Source of the DNA: Galbula dea
Taxonomy: Eukaryota > Chordata > Aves > Piciformes > Galbulidae
Reading direction: 5' to 3'
Assembly: GCA_013399015.1 (NCBI GenBank)
Contig: VWZX01004911.1
Span: 1,924,340 to 1,988,339, forward strand
DNA: 64,000 nt
The translations under genes were made by a program, and so were the position numbers. Shown here piece after piece: positions 13,617 through 24,100 of the stretch (position 1 is the stretch's first letter; each line of letters starts with the position of its first letter). A model generated the notes under the pieces. It had not been told where the DNA came from. It was given only the letters and a program-made list of their open reading frames with translations, and ran no database searches.

Positions 13617-13884
13617 ACTTCCCCGCCGGGAGCAGCCAGGGACGCACCCACGGGAGACAGCAGCAGAGGGTGGAAAGGGGAGGGAGCGGGGGAGGGCAGA
13701 CCCTCTCTGCCAGGGGGTTGTTGTGATTTTTTTTCTTCTCCTCCCTCCTCCGTAAGCTTTACTCTATTTTTTGGTATTATTGTTGTTTATATTATTTTTC
13801 TTTCCCTGGGATTTTCCTGGATGGTCTGAGCACAGCTCCATGCCCACTCAGCCATGCCTGGATCCGCTCCCTGCTCGCTGCCAT
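13600..13884 (+). other. GATA5: Probable non-coding exon 1 of GATA5 (5' edge approximate)
   Basis: GATA4/5/6 genes normally begin with a non-coding exon. A good donor, CCAT|GTGAGT, lies at 13884/13885, and the next acceptor downstream is the exon 2 CAG at 14573-14575, giving a 691-bp first intron. The 5' edge is set only by the promoter motifs just upstream and could be off by 100 bp or more. Short upstream ATGs occur inside this exon. Cap-site or cDNA data would settle it. Confidence 0.45.
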
Positions 13885-14439
13885 GTGAGTACCTGTGCGT
13901 GGAAAGGGGTAGGGGGTGGGATGCCCTTGCGCTGCTCCTCAGCTCCGTCCTCCGGCATATGTCCTGCTCGAGGGGTATTTTGCTTTTTAATAAGAAAGCG
14001 GCAGCGCTGGTGGATGGGGGCCACGGCAGCGGGGTTGGTCCCGTTGCTCACGGCTGCCGGTACCCCGCGCCAGTCCGGCCTGGGCACCCGAGGGGCCTCG
14101 ATGAGGCCATTAGAGTCATTGTCAGAAAGGCCTCAAGCTGCGCTCCAGGCCTGGGGCTCAACAAATAAAAAAGATGGGAAGGGAAATAGTATGGGGAGGA
14201 GGGAAGAAAAAAATAAAGACAAAATAAAGCAAAAGAAAAATATTAAACTAAATATTTGTTAAAAAATATAAAGGTACATAAAAAAATTAAAAGAAATAGG
14301 TTATTGAGGGTTCTTTTGGTCCCCTGGTAGTGCCCGGGCTGGCTGTAGGGAGGGAGCTGCGGGGCCGGTACCCCTCGCACGGGGGTTATTTCTCGCCCTG
14401 GTTCTGCGCCGGTGGTTGACCAGAGAAAAGTTTAAATGA

Positions 14440-14456
14440 AAATAATAATAATAATT
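14440..14456. repeat. (AAT)n microsatellite in intron 1
   Basis: Five to six AAT units near the 3' part of intron 1. Confidence 0.85.
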
Positions 14457-14575
14457 ACAATTTAGAGTCCCTTTCTCCGGCAGGGACGAGGCAGGGTAAG
14501 GCCGACGGGTGCCAAGGGCCCCGGGCTGGGCTCTGCCGGCTCTCATCCCGTTGCTCTCGGCTCTCCCCTCCCCAG

Positions 14576-15178
14576 GTTGCTCTGAGTGAACCCCTCGGAC
14601 ACGTCGGGGAGCAGCCGGTCCGGCCCTGAGCAGCTTTCACCGCCTCCGAGGACGGAACATGTATCAGGGTCTGGCCCTCGCCCCCAACCATGGCCAGTCG
14701 GCTTATTCCCACGACTCCAGCAACTTCCTCCACTCCTCGGCCGGCTCGCCAGTCTACGTGCCCACCACCCGGGTACCCTCCGTCCTCCAGACCTTGCCCT
14801 ACCTGCAGAGCTGCGAGCCTCACCAGAGCCACCTCGCCAACCCCCCGGGCTGGGGGCAGAGCACCGGCGAAGCTGCTGCTTTCAACACCGGCAGCCCTCA
14901 CCCACCGTCGGGTTTCTCCTACTCTCACAGCCCCCCGGGCAGCAGCCCCCCGGGGCGAGACGGTGCCTATCAGGGTCCCCTGCTGCTGGGCGGCGGGGGC
15001 CGGGAGCAGTACGGTAACGCCTTGGTGCGCTCCGTTAATGGGTCATACTCCAGCCCTTACCCAGCCTACGTGACCCCCGAGATTCCTCCTTCCTGGACGA
15101 CCGGACACTTTGAGAGCAGCGTTCTGCACAGCCTGCAGACGAGACAAGCGGCTTTACCTGGCCGCAGGTCTACTTTCG
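14576..15178 (+). CDS. GATA5: GATA5 exon 2: 5' UTR end plus residues 1-173 (activation domains)
   Basis: The acceptor is a pyrimidine-rich tract ending in CAG at 14573-14575. The coding part starts at ATG 14659, with A at position -3 and an in-frame stop 72 nt upstream inside the same exon, so the start is well fixed. The donor is G|GTAGGT at 15178/15179, leaving phase 1. The peptide is rich in Ser, Pro, Tyr and Gly. It contains SPVYVPTTRVP (residues 30-40) and YSSPYPAYV (130-138), which correspond to the two tyrosine-containing activation motifs shared by GATA4/5/6 N-termini. It ends in LPGRRSTF just before the N-finger exon. The exon lies inside the CpG-rich region. Confidence 0.93.
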
Positions 15179-18100
15179 GTAGGTAGCTGTCGGCCCACCA
15201 CCGTCGCCTCGGGGCGCTGAGGTTGTTTCCCGGTTCTCAGAGCTAGGTTGGAGCTAATCTCATCCTCCCCCCAACCCGCCCNTGTGCCTGTGCCTCAATA
15301 CTTACCCTTGTGTTTAAATTAGCGGGGCAGATTTATAGCTCCCTCCCTTTTAAGTAATTTATTGTGGTAAATTAGTTTATATTTGAACAGACTCTTGGGC
15401 TCCTCATTCGCCTTCGCCCAAACAGGTCCCACAGCTGCATCCCTCTACGGCCTTCAGGGAGACACTGAAACGCGCTCAGGCNGGCCCAGTCCTGGGGTGA
15501 GCTTGCCCTGCTGGTATTCCCGATGGGAAAAAGAAGGGATGATTTTATCCAGAGACGGAGAGATGGTCTGGGCACTGGGAGCGTGTGGCGGACCCTGGGC
15601 AGAGGTGGGGTGGGTGCATGTGTGTATGTAACACGAAGGGCAAAGACCAAGTTTCAAGGGAGAGCAATTCCCCGGAGGACAGAGGAGTAGAGGCCATTCA
15701 ACCCNCGCCTTCGCCCAAACAGGTCCCACAGCTGCATCCCTCTACGGCCTTCAGGGAGACACTGAAACGCGCTCAGGCGTTGAACAATAAACCTCACTTC
15801 AGTTCCTTCCCATCCACTCGGGAGAGACCTTTTCAACCAAACCTCGAGCAAATAAAGTTTGGGGGCTTGATTGAAAAGGTCTCTCCGTGTTCAGGGTTTA
15901 TAACCCCGAGGGTGTTCCACCATCCTCCTCCGGCGGCGGTTTGCTAAGTCCTTTAAAAGCCACTTCAAGATCTCAGCCGCGTTATCATCTTTACTGCGGT
16001 GAACCGAATTATCTTATCTTTAGCCCAAGAACAAAGTTAAAGCAGGGAAGCGGCCCCCTCCCCGACGAGCTCCAGCCGCGGCTTGGCTCTTCCTCTCTCT
16101 CCGGAGGTTCTCAGCAGCGCTTTCTATCCAGGATTTTCTCTTTGTCTGAGAAAAATCCGTTGCGTTGTTCGGGAAGGGATCATCCTGGTCCTGCCGACGG
16201 AGGGGATGGCACAGAAAGAAATCTCTTCTGCGGCTGGAATGTGGTGGTTTGGAACCCGCAATAGTGGCCTAAGTCTTCTCTGCCCTTTTTTTTTGCTCGT
16301 GGATAGTGTAAATCTCTGTTAGGTAGCACAAACCATACTAATTTTTTTTTGTTAAATTACTTTTTTCTTTCTTTCTTCTTCTTTTTTTGCTTTTTATTTT
16401 TATTTCCACTTCCCCCTTTTTAATTTTTGTCCTTTTTCCTCTTCCTTTCCGACGGATCATTATTTATACGATCGAAGATGAAGACCAAAAAAAAATAAGA
16501 GCGTATTTTTCTTCGGACGAAAATAACATTTCAGGAGGAAGAAATTATTTCAAACAGAGAGAGAAAAGCGGCAGGAGGAACGAGACCGATCCTCAATCAG
16601 GGTCCCTCCGTTCCGCTCCAGACTGCCCGTGTCCCGCGGAGCCGCGATCGGGAACGGAGCTGGGCGCCGGCAGCTCCGCGGGTTTTTCCCGGGGCTTTTA
16701 GAGGGGGAGAAAAGTGAGGAAGAGACTCGGTAGCAGGAATTGGGGTCCGCAGGCAGCCGGTGATGCTCTCCCTGGGGAGCCCTGGTTTACCAGCCCGGCC
16801 AGGGCAGAGCAAGCAGAGCCGTAGCTTGGCATCACTCCATCGGCAGCCCCGAGCCCTTTCCCCGCCTCACCGGACAACAACCAAAGTGCCGTGATAGAAA
16901 TCAGGAAAATCATCCCATTTTATCCCCCGTCTCAACTTAACTTTGCAGCCCGGGGCAGGGATAACACCACACTCTCCCAGCCCATTCCTATCCCAGGGAG
17001 AACCCATCAGCACTCAGCCTTTTTGGGGTCTTTTGCGGAAGGAATAGGGGAATATTCTGTCTGTGAACAAAACGTTAAAAGTTAAGGTGTGGAGAGATTA
17101 AAGGGGTTTGGTTCATACTTTCTAGGGTAGCGGTAAACCCCTTCCCGGGCAAGGATTGTCCCTTACAGAGGAGTAGTGTAGGGCACAGAGGATCAGGCAT
17201 CCTCTTCTGCAGGTTTGGTGGGGATGGCTCCTGACCCTCACTCCTTGGGTGTCTCTTCCAGAGTACCTGGAGGAGTTCCCTGGGGACGGCCGAGAGTGCG
17301 TGAACTGCGGGGCCATGTCCACACCACTCTGGAGGAAGGACGGCACTGGGCACTACCTGTGCAACGCCTGTGGGCTCTACCACAAAATGAACGGCATCAA
17401 CCGGCCACTCAAGCCACAGAAGAGGCTGGTAAGAGGGGGGAAATCCACAGGGATCCCCTACTTCATCCTGGGGTTGGCTGGAAGGCAGAAGCTGGGGGGA
17501 TGGAGGGCAGAAGCTGGGAGCCTGTCACAATATCCACATTGTTGGCATCTCTGTTCTTGTGTTAGGGCCTGTTTGATCCTCAGTCCTCCGACAAATCAAA
17601 TGCCATCAACGCTGCTAGGAGCTTCTTGTTGTGGTACTGAGCTGGCTTTGGTCAGGAGGAGTGGAGTGAAACAAAAAGTATTGCTGGCTGGTGGGCAGCA
17701 TGGAGAGATGGCAGCAGGGACCAGAGGGGTCCCAGGGCTGCAGTGCAGTAGAGTCGGGGCTGATCTGCCCTGCCTGTGGTTTAGGGCTCTGTGGGCTCTG
17801 TTCCCACAGGGGATGTATTGCTTTTTATTCTATAATAATAGTAACAATATTTCTTAGTTCTTCATACAGAAACACACAGTCTAGGCACAGTAGTTGAACA
17901 GGAGGCAGGACTGATCCTGAGGTGGCCCAGGAAGGTTTGCAGCCACTCATGATGGGAGCAGAATAGGGCCCAGTTCCCTCATTGCATTCATTCATCTACC
18001 TGAGAGGGAAATTTGGGGTTTGGCAGTTTCTGGTTTTCTTTGAAGGTTAAAACATTAATTTCCCCCCTCCAGTGTGATCTTGGGATTCCTCCAATCGGGA

Positions 18101-21100
18101 TCCCATAGTGAGAGAGGAAAAATACCTCCTTTTTTCTTTTGTAGAGTTGCTTTGGGATGTTTAAATTTGGTGGTAACAGTTTTGATTTTAGAGGCTGTCA
18201 TCAGAAGCCATCATTACAAACAGGATGTTTGTTGGAGCCACCGTGGGGAGCAGCTGGGAGCTCCTTTTGCTTTTACTCGGGGTCTATTCCTTCAGTTATT
18301 TTTTTGGCACTGCAAAACAAATTATTAACAATAATCCAAGAGTGATAAGTTTCTACTTAAGAGAACCAGTGATTGGACAAGATGTTTCATTCAGATTCTG
18401 ATCCCAGAAATGCAGCTCTGGATTTGCAAAAGGAAGTGAGGAGAAAATCACTCTGTTTTGTTCATCATATCAAAATCGAGGGATTTCTGTGAAATATTTA
18501 GCATTGCCCAACAGGATTTTGCCTGTCTCATCCAAACCCTCCTGGTGTTAGTGCAAAGACATTAGATCTACACCGTGGCAGCAGGCTCTGGTCTCTCCTG
18601 TGCTGCAAATCTCCAAATTACACTGCTGGTTTCTTCGGAGCAAACGTGATCCATGCATTGAGAGATAGATAGGTACAAACCACATCAAATCCAACTCTGC
18701 ATTTCAGCACCAAAATCCAGTGCTGGATGAATTTCCAGGGTTTGGTTTTGGGTTTTTTTTCTTAACAGTTTTTCCCCAAAGGAACTAGAGAGGTCTCACT
18801 GTTATTGAGGGTTTTATTTTGATGTGTGGGAATACAGACAGCCCTGTGCTGCTTGTGTGGGGCAGGCAGTTCTGGGGAAGCCTGAGCTCCCTGCCTGCTC
18901 CTCAGGCTGCCACAGCCTCATACCTAACACCCATGAGGCATTTTCCAGGAAGTATTTCAACTTTTTTTTTCTGGTGGAGATAATTCTGCTGGTTCACAGA
19001 ATTAAGACTATTTCCCAGGGATGAGCAAATCTTACTGGGAGTTATCAAAGCAATTCCAACCTTTTTCATTATTGCTTAAGCCAACCTTTTTATTATTATT
19101 ATGGCAATCGATACAATAATGATACAGCTCAAATAAAAGAGCTGATTCTTATCCAGGGGAAATGTTTCTGTAAAGCTGAAATACTTGAGGGGATTTTGGT
19201 TTATGGATTTTAAAAGGAGCTGCAATTTTGTCTTTCCATCCTGAGTTTGAAATGAAACATTTCAAAATCCTGGATGTGCCTGAGGGTCTGTAACATGTTG
19301 GAATAAGTCCTGTCCCACCAGAGAAATGATGATGGACAGAAGGGTGCCAGGCATGGTCAGCAAATCCATCACTGAGGGAGTGACCTGCACCTTTGTGGCT
19401 TGAGTTGTTTCTTCCCCCTAGATGATTTCCATGGTGGGAAATGTCTTCCCTGCTCACAACCTCACTGTCGTGGGCTGGGTGGGAGCAGTGCAGTGCCCAC
19501 GGTGACACACCATTGCTGTAGGGAGGATGAAATTGGCTGTTTCACAATGTGCTGAAATACAGAGAGGGGAAGGGAAAATGATTGCTTTTGTCCTTTACGT
19601 TATGACCTTTGTTCTGTAAGTAGACATACAACAGTAGAGTTCTTCTGGCTTCTGCTTTCACAAAGCAAAGTCCCACTGAAAGCTCTGGAGAAGGCGACGT
19701 GGCCCAGATAACACTGCAGCAATGACGTCCTGCAGCTCGGTAGCACTCAGCCTGCTTGTGTGTGGGAGAGGGCAAGCAACAGTAGTGTCATTTCCAGTTC
19801 ATTTTTTGTTGTGGTTTCTTTTATTTTTGAGATAAGGGCAACATCCACTGCACAGTTCAGACAGTTGTTTTGCTACAGCCTCTGCCTGGCTTCAAAGCAC
19901 TGTGGCTTTCGGCACTAAGGATTTATCTTCGAGAAGGATGGAAGCAACACTTTCTTTTAGGGAGTATCTTTTCTAGCCAAAGCTTCTTGATGTGTTTCAC
20001 AAGATGATACCTTAGAGCCTGTCCTAAAAGTCAAATGACTTTAATCATCCAGGAGCAGCTGATAGAGGCATAGAATCATAGAATGATTTGGGTTGGAAGG
20101 GATCATAAAGATCAGCTCGTTCCAACCCCCCTGCCATAGGCAAGGACACCTTCCACTAGTTGAGATTGCTCTAAGTTTCATCCAGTCTGACCTTGAACAC
20201 TTCCAGGGATGGGACATGCACAGCCTCTCTGGGGCAGCTGTTCCAGTGCCTTGTCATCCTCACAGTAAAGAGTTTCTTCCTAATATCTAATCTAAATCTA
20301 CCCTCTTTCAGTTTAAAACCACAGAGGATGGCTCCATCCTTGCCCATGCAATTCCCCCTTGTGAGGAGCAGAGCTGCAGCACAGGGGGCAGAAGCAGCAG
20401 CCATTTGCTCAGCAGCTCCCATCCCACCATAAGCTGAAGAACTAACCTGGAGCTGAGTTTTGCTGGCTTGGCTCAGGGGAGATTTTTTTCAGCCTGTCCT
20501 TTTTTTTCCAGTTTGCAATGCATAGTGGTTTTGGTTGATACTTTTGGGAAAGGTGGGAATGGGACTGATCATAGCCCTGGGACAATCTAATAGGACCCTA
20601 ATTCCAGGCAGCATTGATAGTCTGTGCTTTGGCTTTCTCCTGGCCATCAGTTCCAGCTCCTCCCTCATCCTCCGAGCTGCAGATTTGCTCAGAGCCATGA
20701 TAATAAAAGCAAACCTCAGAGGATGCTGCTACCTTTGGCTCTGAGCTGCTTTCAGGAGCTCAGCTCAGATATCTTAGCATGCTTTGTTACAGCCTCTTTC
20801 CTATCAACACCAGGTCCCCTCTGTCCTACTGGCAATGGGGATAGAGAAGCATTGAATAAATCTGGGGGTTCATAAGCTTCTTTTTTTTTTCCCCCTGTGA
20901 GACCCTGTGGTTTCATTTCCACCTCTGAAAAGGAGGTGAAGCAAACTCTCTGACAGGTTTGGGATCCCTCAGAAGGACCTGCCCTGCTGGCTCTGAATTT
21001 TTTGGGCTCTCCAAGCAGCACTTACACATGGTTGATTCGATAGGCAACAACTCACCATTCCTTGAGCTTATCAGCAGCACTTGGCTGTCAAGCCCAGTCC

Positions 21101-24100
21101 ATGAAGAGTTTTTGTTTGAGTGTATGCTGCATTTGTATAAATAAACACTGGAGCACAATGTTGAAGTCAACAACTTCCTAGACAAGGTCAGAGTGGTACA
21201 AAAGCAGCTGGGTGGAGGCAGGCAGAAATGCATTTTCTTTTAAGGGAGCTGCTGGGAAACCAGCAATAATGTATTGTATCCTTGTCCTTCAGTGTGCAAC
21301 AGTAGCCTTGACCGTCTCCTTCTTGTAAGCTGGCAGGTTGTGATGCAGGGCTAGGTTCTCATGGAGTTTCTGGGGTTTAAACTAGTCATGGAGGATGGTT
21401 TCTGCTCTTCCTGGCTGTGTGAGCAGGAGGCAGCCCACAGAGTGATGTGCAGGAGATGCAGAAGGTACATGCTGCTGCCCCAGCAGAAAGCCTGTAAGCA
21501 GGTCGCAGTGCAGTGCTGGGCAGAGCTCTGGCAGGGTTGGCACTGCCCTTGGGCCCCTGAGCCACAGATCTCATTGCCACCTCATCTGCAAGCTGTGGAC
21601 AAAGTGCTGTATGAAATGGGGACAGTGTGTCCCTTCTTTCCAGGGACCTGTGGTGGCCCAGATATCTTGGGGCTTTCCAAAGCACTTTGCATTGGCCTTC
21701 CTCCATCCACAGGCAATGACAAATCCCACCAGCCCATGCTGGGCATGGTCAGCCCAGGGCTGAGTGCCTCCAAATTCCCCTCTCCATCCCCAACTGGAGC
21801 TGGACCTCAGAGCCCTTGGGTGCTTGGCACCTCCTTCTGCTCCCACCAGGGCTGAGGTCCCCTCTGGGTGCAGGGGTGAATGGCACAGCCCCAGCAGCCA
21901 AAAGACTTTAAGGAATCTCTGTAGCTGCTCCTGGATCTTGCTGTAACACCATGTCCCATATTAGGGACAAGGATTGCTGTCTCTTCCTCTATGCCAGGCT
22001 TGTCAGCTCACACCTCAGAGTATTAGTATTTTTTCCTGGTTATTTCTTGAAAGCTAAGTAATTTCCAAAGCAATCCCACTATTTGTAAACAGTTGCTAAG
22101 ACCTCTTTGCTGAGCAACAAGAGAAGCAAAGTTTGGTCATGTCAAAGCTTTGTGTCTCTTGAAGCTCAAAGCTGATCTTTATTTGACTGTTAACCTTGTA
22201 AAAACATTTTATTTTTATTCCTACTCTTCCCACCTCATTTATTATATTGCTCAGCCATGATCTCAAACAATAATGGAAGGATAAACAAGCAGGGAGTTCT
22301 TTATTGCCTGCATCACCCATCATCTGCCTTTGAGAGGATTCAAAGGGATTTTTCTCAAGGCTGAAGAGCATAGTCAAACACCTGAATGTGGAGAGCCTGT
22401 GATATGCCTTGGCACTGGTATCTTACACTAATTGAAGTCTTTTATTAAAAGACTTTCAATACCTAGTGTTAAGAGACTTCCAAATGAAATGCTTGTTGAG
22501 CTGATAAGTCTGTATATAGAGACTTGTGAATTTTCCAGGGGTTTGGAGTACAGTTGTCAGAAATGAGTCTGCTGCTTCTGCCAGAATATTTTCCTTCTCC
22601 ATTTGGAATTATTAACATTTCAGAGCCAGCAATCACTGCACTCACAAAATATGTCATTAATTAATGTTTACACAGTGTTTCTGAAGCCTGTAAGAGAACA
22701 GATGATCTGTGAGATATGCAAAGAATAACCTCCTGGTCCAATCATGGGCTAGTTTGGTTTGGTTCTATTCTGTTCAGCCAATTTATTCCAGTTGTCTTGA
22801 ACCAGAGATTAGTTGGGATGTTGCTAACTTCAGTGGTAGTTCTGGGGGCAGAAAAACAGAAGAGTTCACTAAAAGCATGAGGACTTTTCATTAGCTTAAA
22901 GCCTGGATGGCATTTTCTACCTGAGTCAGTCTCCTGGAGGAAAGTTCTCTGTGCTCTGCATCCTGATCGCTTCCAATAGGTTTGTTGGAAGGTTGTGAAA
23001 TGACTTGCAAGGATATTTGCCAGGTTAGCAAGCTCAATAATAATAATAATAACAAACCACCTGCAAATTAGAGTGATCTTATTTGAATGTAATCTCTTGG
23101 ATCTGAATTTGCCTGGCCTGTGTGTTTCACATTTCCCAGGAAATTGGTGTAAATGGAGATTGTATTTTTACATGAAAGGAAACTTCCTAAGGAACCATTC
23201 CTAGGTGTGCACTCATGTGTGTGTTTTTCCTTGGTTTGAAGTCTTCCTCAAGACGTGCTGGCCTCTGTTGCACTAACTGCCACACAACCAACACCACCCT
23301 CTGGAGAAGGAACGCCGAAGGGGAGCCTGTCTGCAACGCCTGCGGCTTGTACATGAAGCTACACGGGGTGAGGAGCATGTCTACACCAGGGGGGACCCTG
23401 TGGGCACTGGGGTCACCACCTAGCAAGTTCAGAGTATCAGGTCTGGAGGGATCAGCATCTAGATTGGACCCAGAAAAGACATAACCCAATCCTGACTCCT
23501 TGAATTAAACCAGGCCCTGACTCCTTGAATGGTTAAAAGCTGGGTCTGCTGAGGTTCTCCTGAATAAGGCTAGGGGGGTACTGGGGCACTCTGGGGAAGT
23601 ATCTGCAAAGAGGAGAGATTTATGGCACAGGGTGGCTCTTTATTAGGTTATTTGCCAAGTTACTCCCCAAAAAAAGAAAGCTTGCCAGGCTCCAATAGCT
23701 GGAGAGTGAAGCTTCAAAAGCCCAGACTGGGCTTTTCTAGATTTCTTCTAGGTGTGGTCATTAAGAAGGTGTGAAAGATGCTAAGGAGTCCACATGGAAG
23801 CTGGCTGATAGCATCTACTCATAGAGGATGGGAACTGTTGGTAACATGTCCATCAGCCAAAGAGGGCACTTCAAGCCTCCATACAAGCCTCCCCAAACTC
23901 CTGCCATAAAGGTTAAAGTCTCTTTATCCCATGGTTGTTCCCTCTGAGCTGTCAAGTCTGTCAGTGTAATTTAATAGGGCCCTGCCATAAAGGTCACTAA
24001 TAAATCAGGAAAAGGAAAATAGGAAATAAAGGAAAAAACAAAATTTGTGGGAAAGCCTTAGCTGTTAGCCTTATACATCTTCCAGCCAAGGCCTGCTGCA

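Larger units (their letters stand above)
12700..14950. promoter_or_regulatory. CpG-rich promoter island of GATA5
   Basis: By eye this stretch is much richer in G, C and CpG than its flanks and covers the candidate promoter, exon 1, intron 1 and most of exon 2. It contains a CCG trinucleotide run at 13593-13616. Intron 1 carries an AT-rich patch (about 14,160-14,300). Several long open frames here (for example 13045-13755 + and 13102-13647 -) are the stop-poor by-product of GC richness. Confidence 0.7.
15179..17261 (+). other. GATA5 intron 2 with Ns, duplication, hairpin and CpG-rich internal block
   Basis: This 2,083-bp intron is the least ordinary in the gene. It has Ns at 15282, 15482 and 15705, a 73-bp duplication linked to two of those Ns, a 16-bp inverted repeat at 15821-15886, and three GATA motifs at 15982-16019. 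A T-rich tract (16,338-16,440) is followed by a CpG-rich block at about 16,445-16,880. The donor is GTAGGT and the acceptor TCTTCCAG. Confidence 0.75.
17429..23241 (+). other. GATA5 intron 3 (5.8 kb)
   Basis: The largest intron. It contains one minus-strand CR1 fragment (20069-20420), an AAT run at 23036-23052, and a tandem near-repeat at about 17,481-17,520 (GGCAGAAGCTGGG twice). I see no further coding exon. Long open frames such as 17249-17857 are read-through of exon 3. Confidence 0.8.

Noticed and set aside
13045..13755. 236-codon plus-strand and 181-codon minus-strand open frames in the promoter island
   Set aside because: GC-rich sequence is poor in stop codons. The translations are Pro/Gly/Arg-rich and the region overlaps the core promoter and presumed exon 1.
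14315..14325. TTTGGTCCCCT, matching the 5' part of miR-133a
   Set aside because: The match stops after 11 bases (the next bases are GGTAG rather than the miR-133a 3' half) and no hairpin partner is seen. The known cluster near GATA5 would also be expected on the minus strand.
17249..17857. 202-codon open frame starting near the N-finger
   Set aside because: It is exon 3 read through its GTAAGA donor into intron 3. Only 17262-17428 is coding.
20093..20432. Open frames over 20093-20432 on both strands
   Set aside because: They lie within a CR1 3' fragment, which is not protein-coding in this part.
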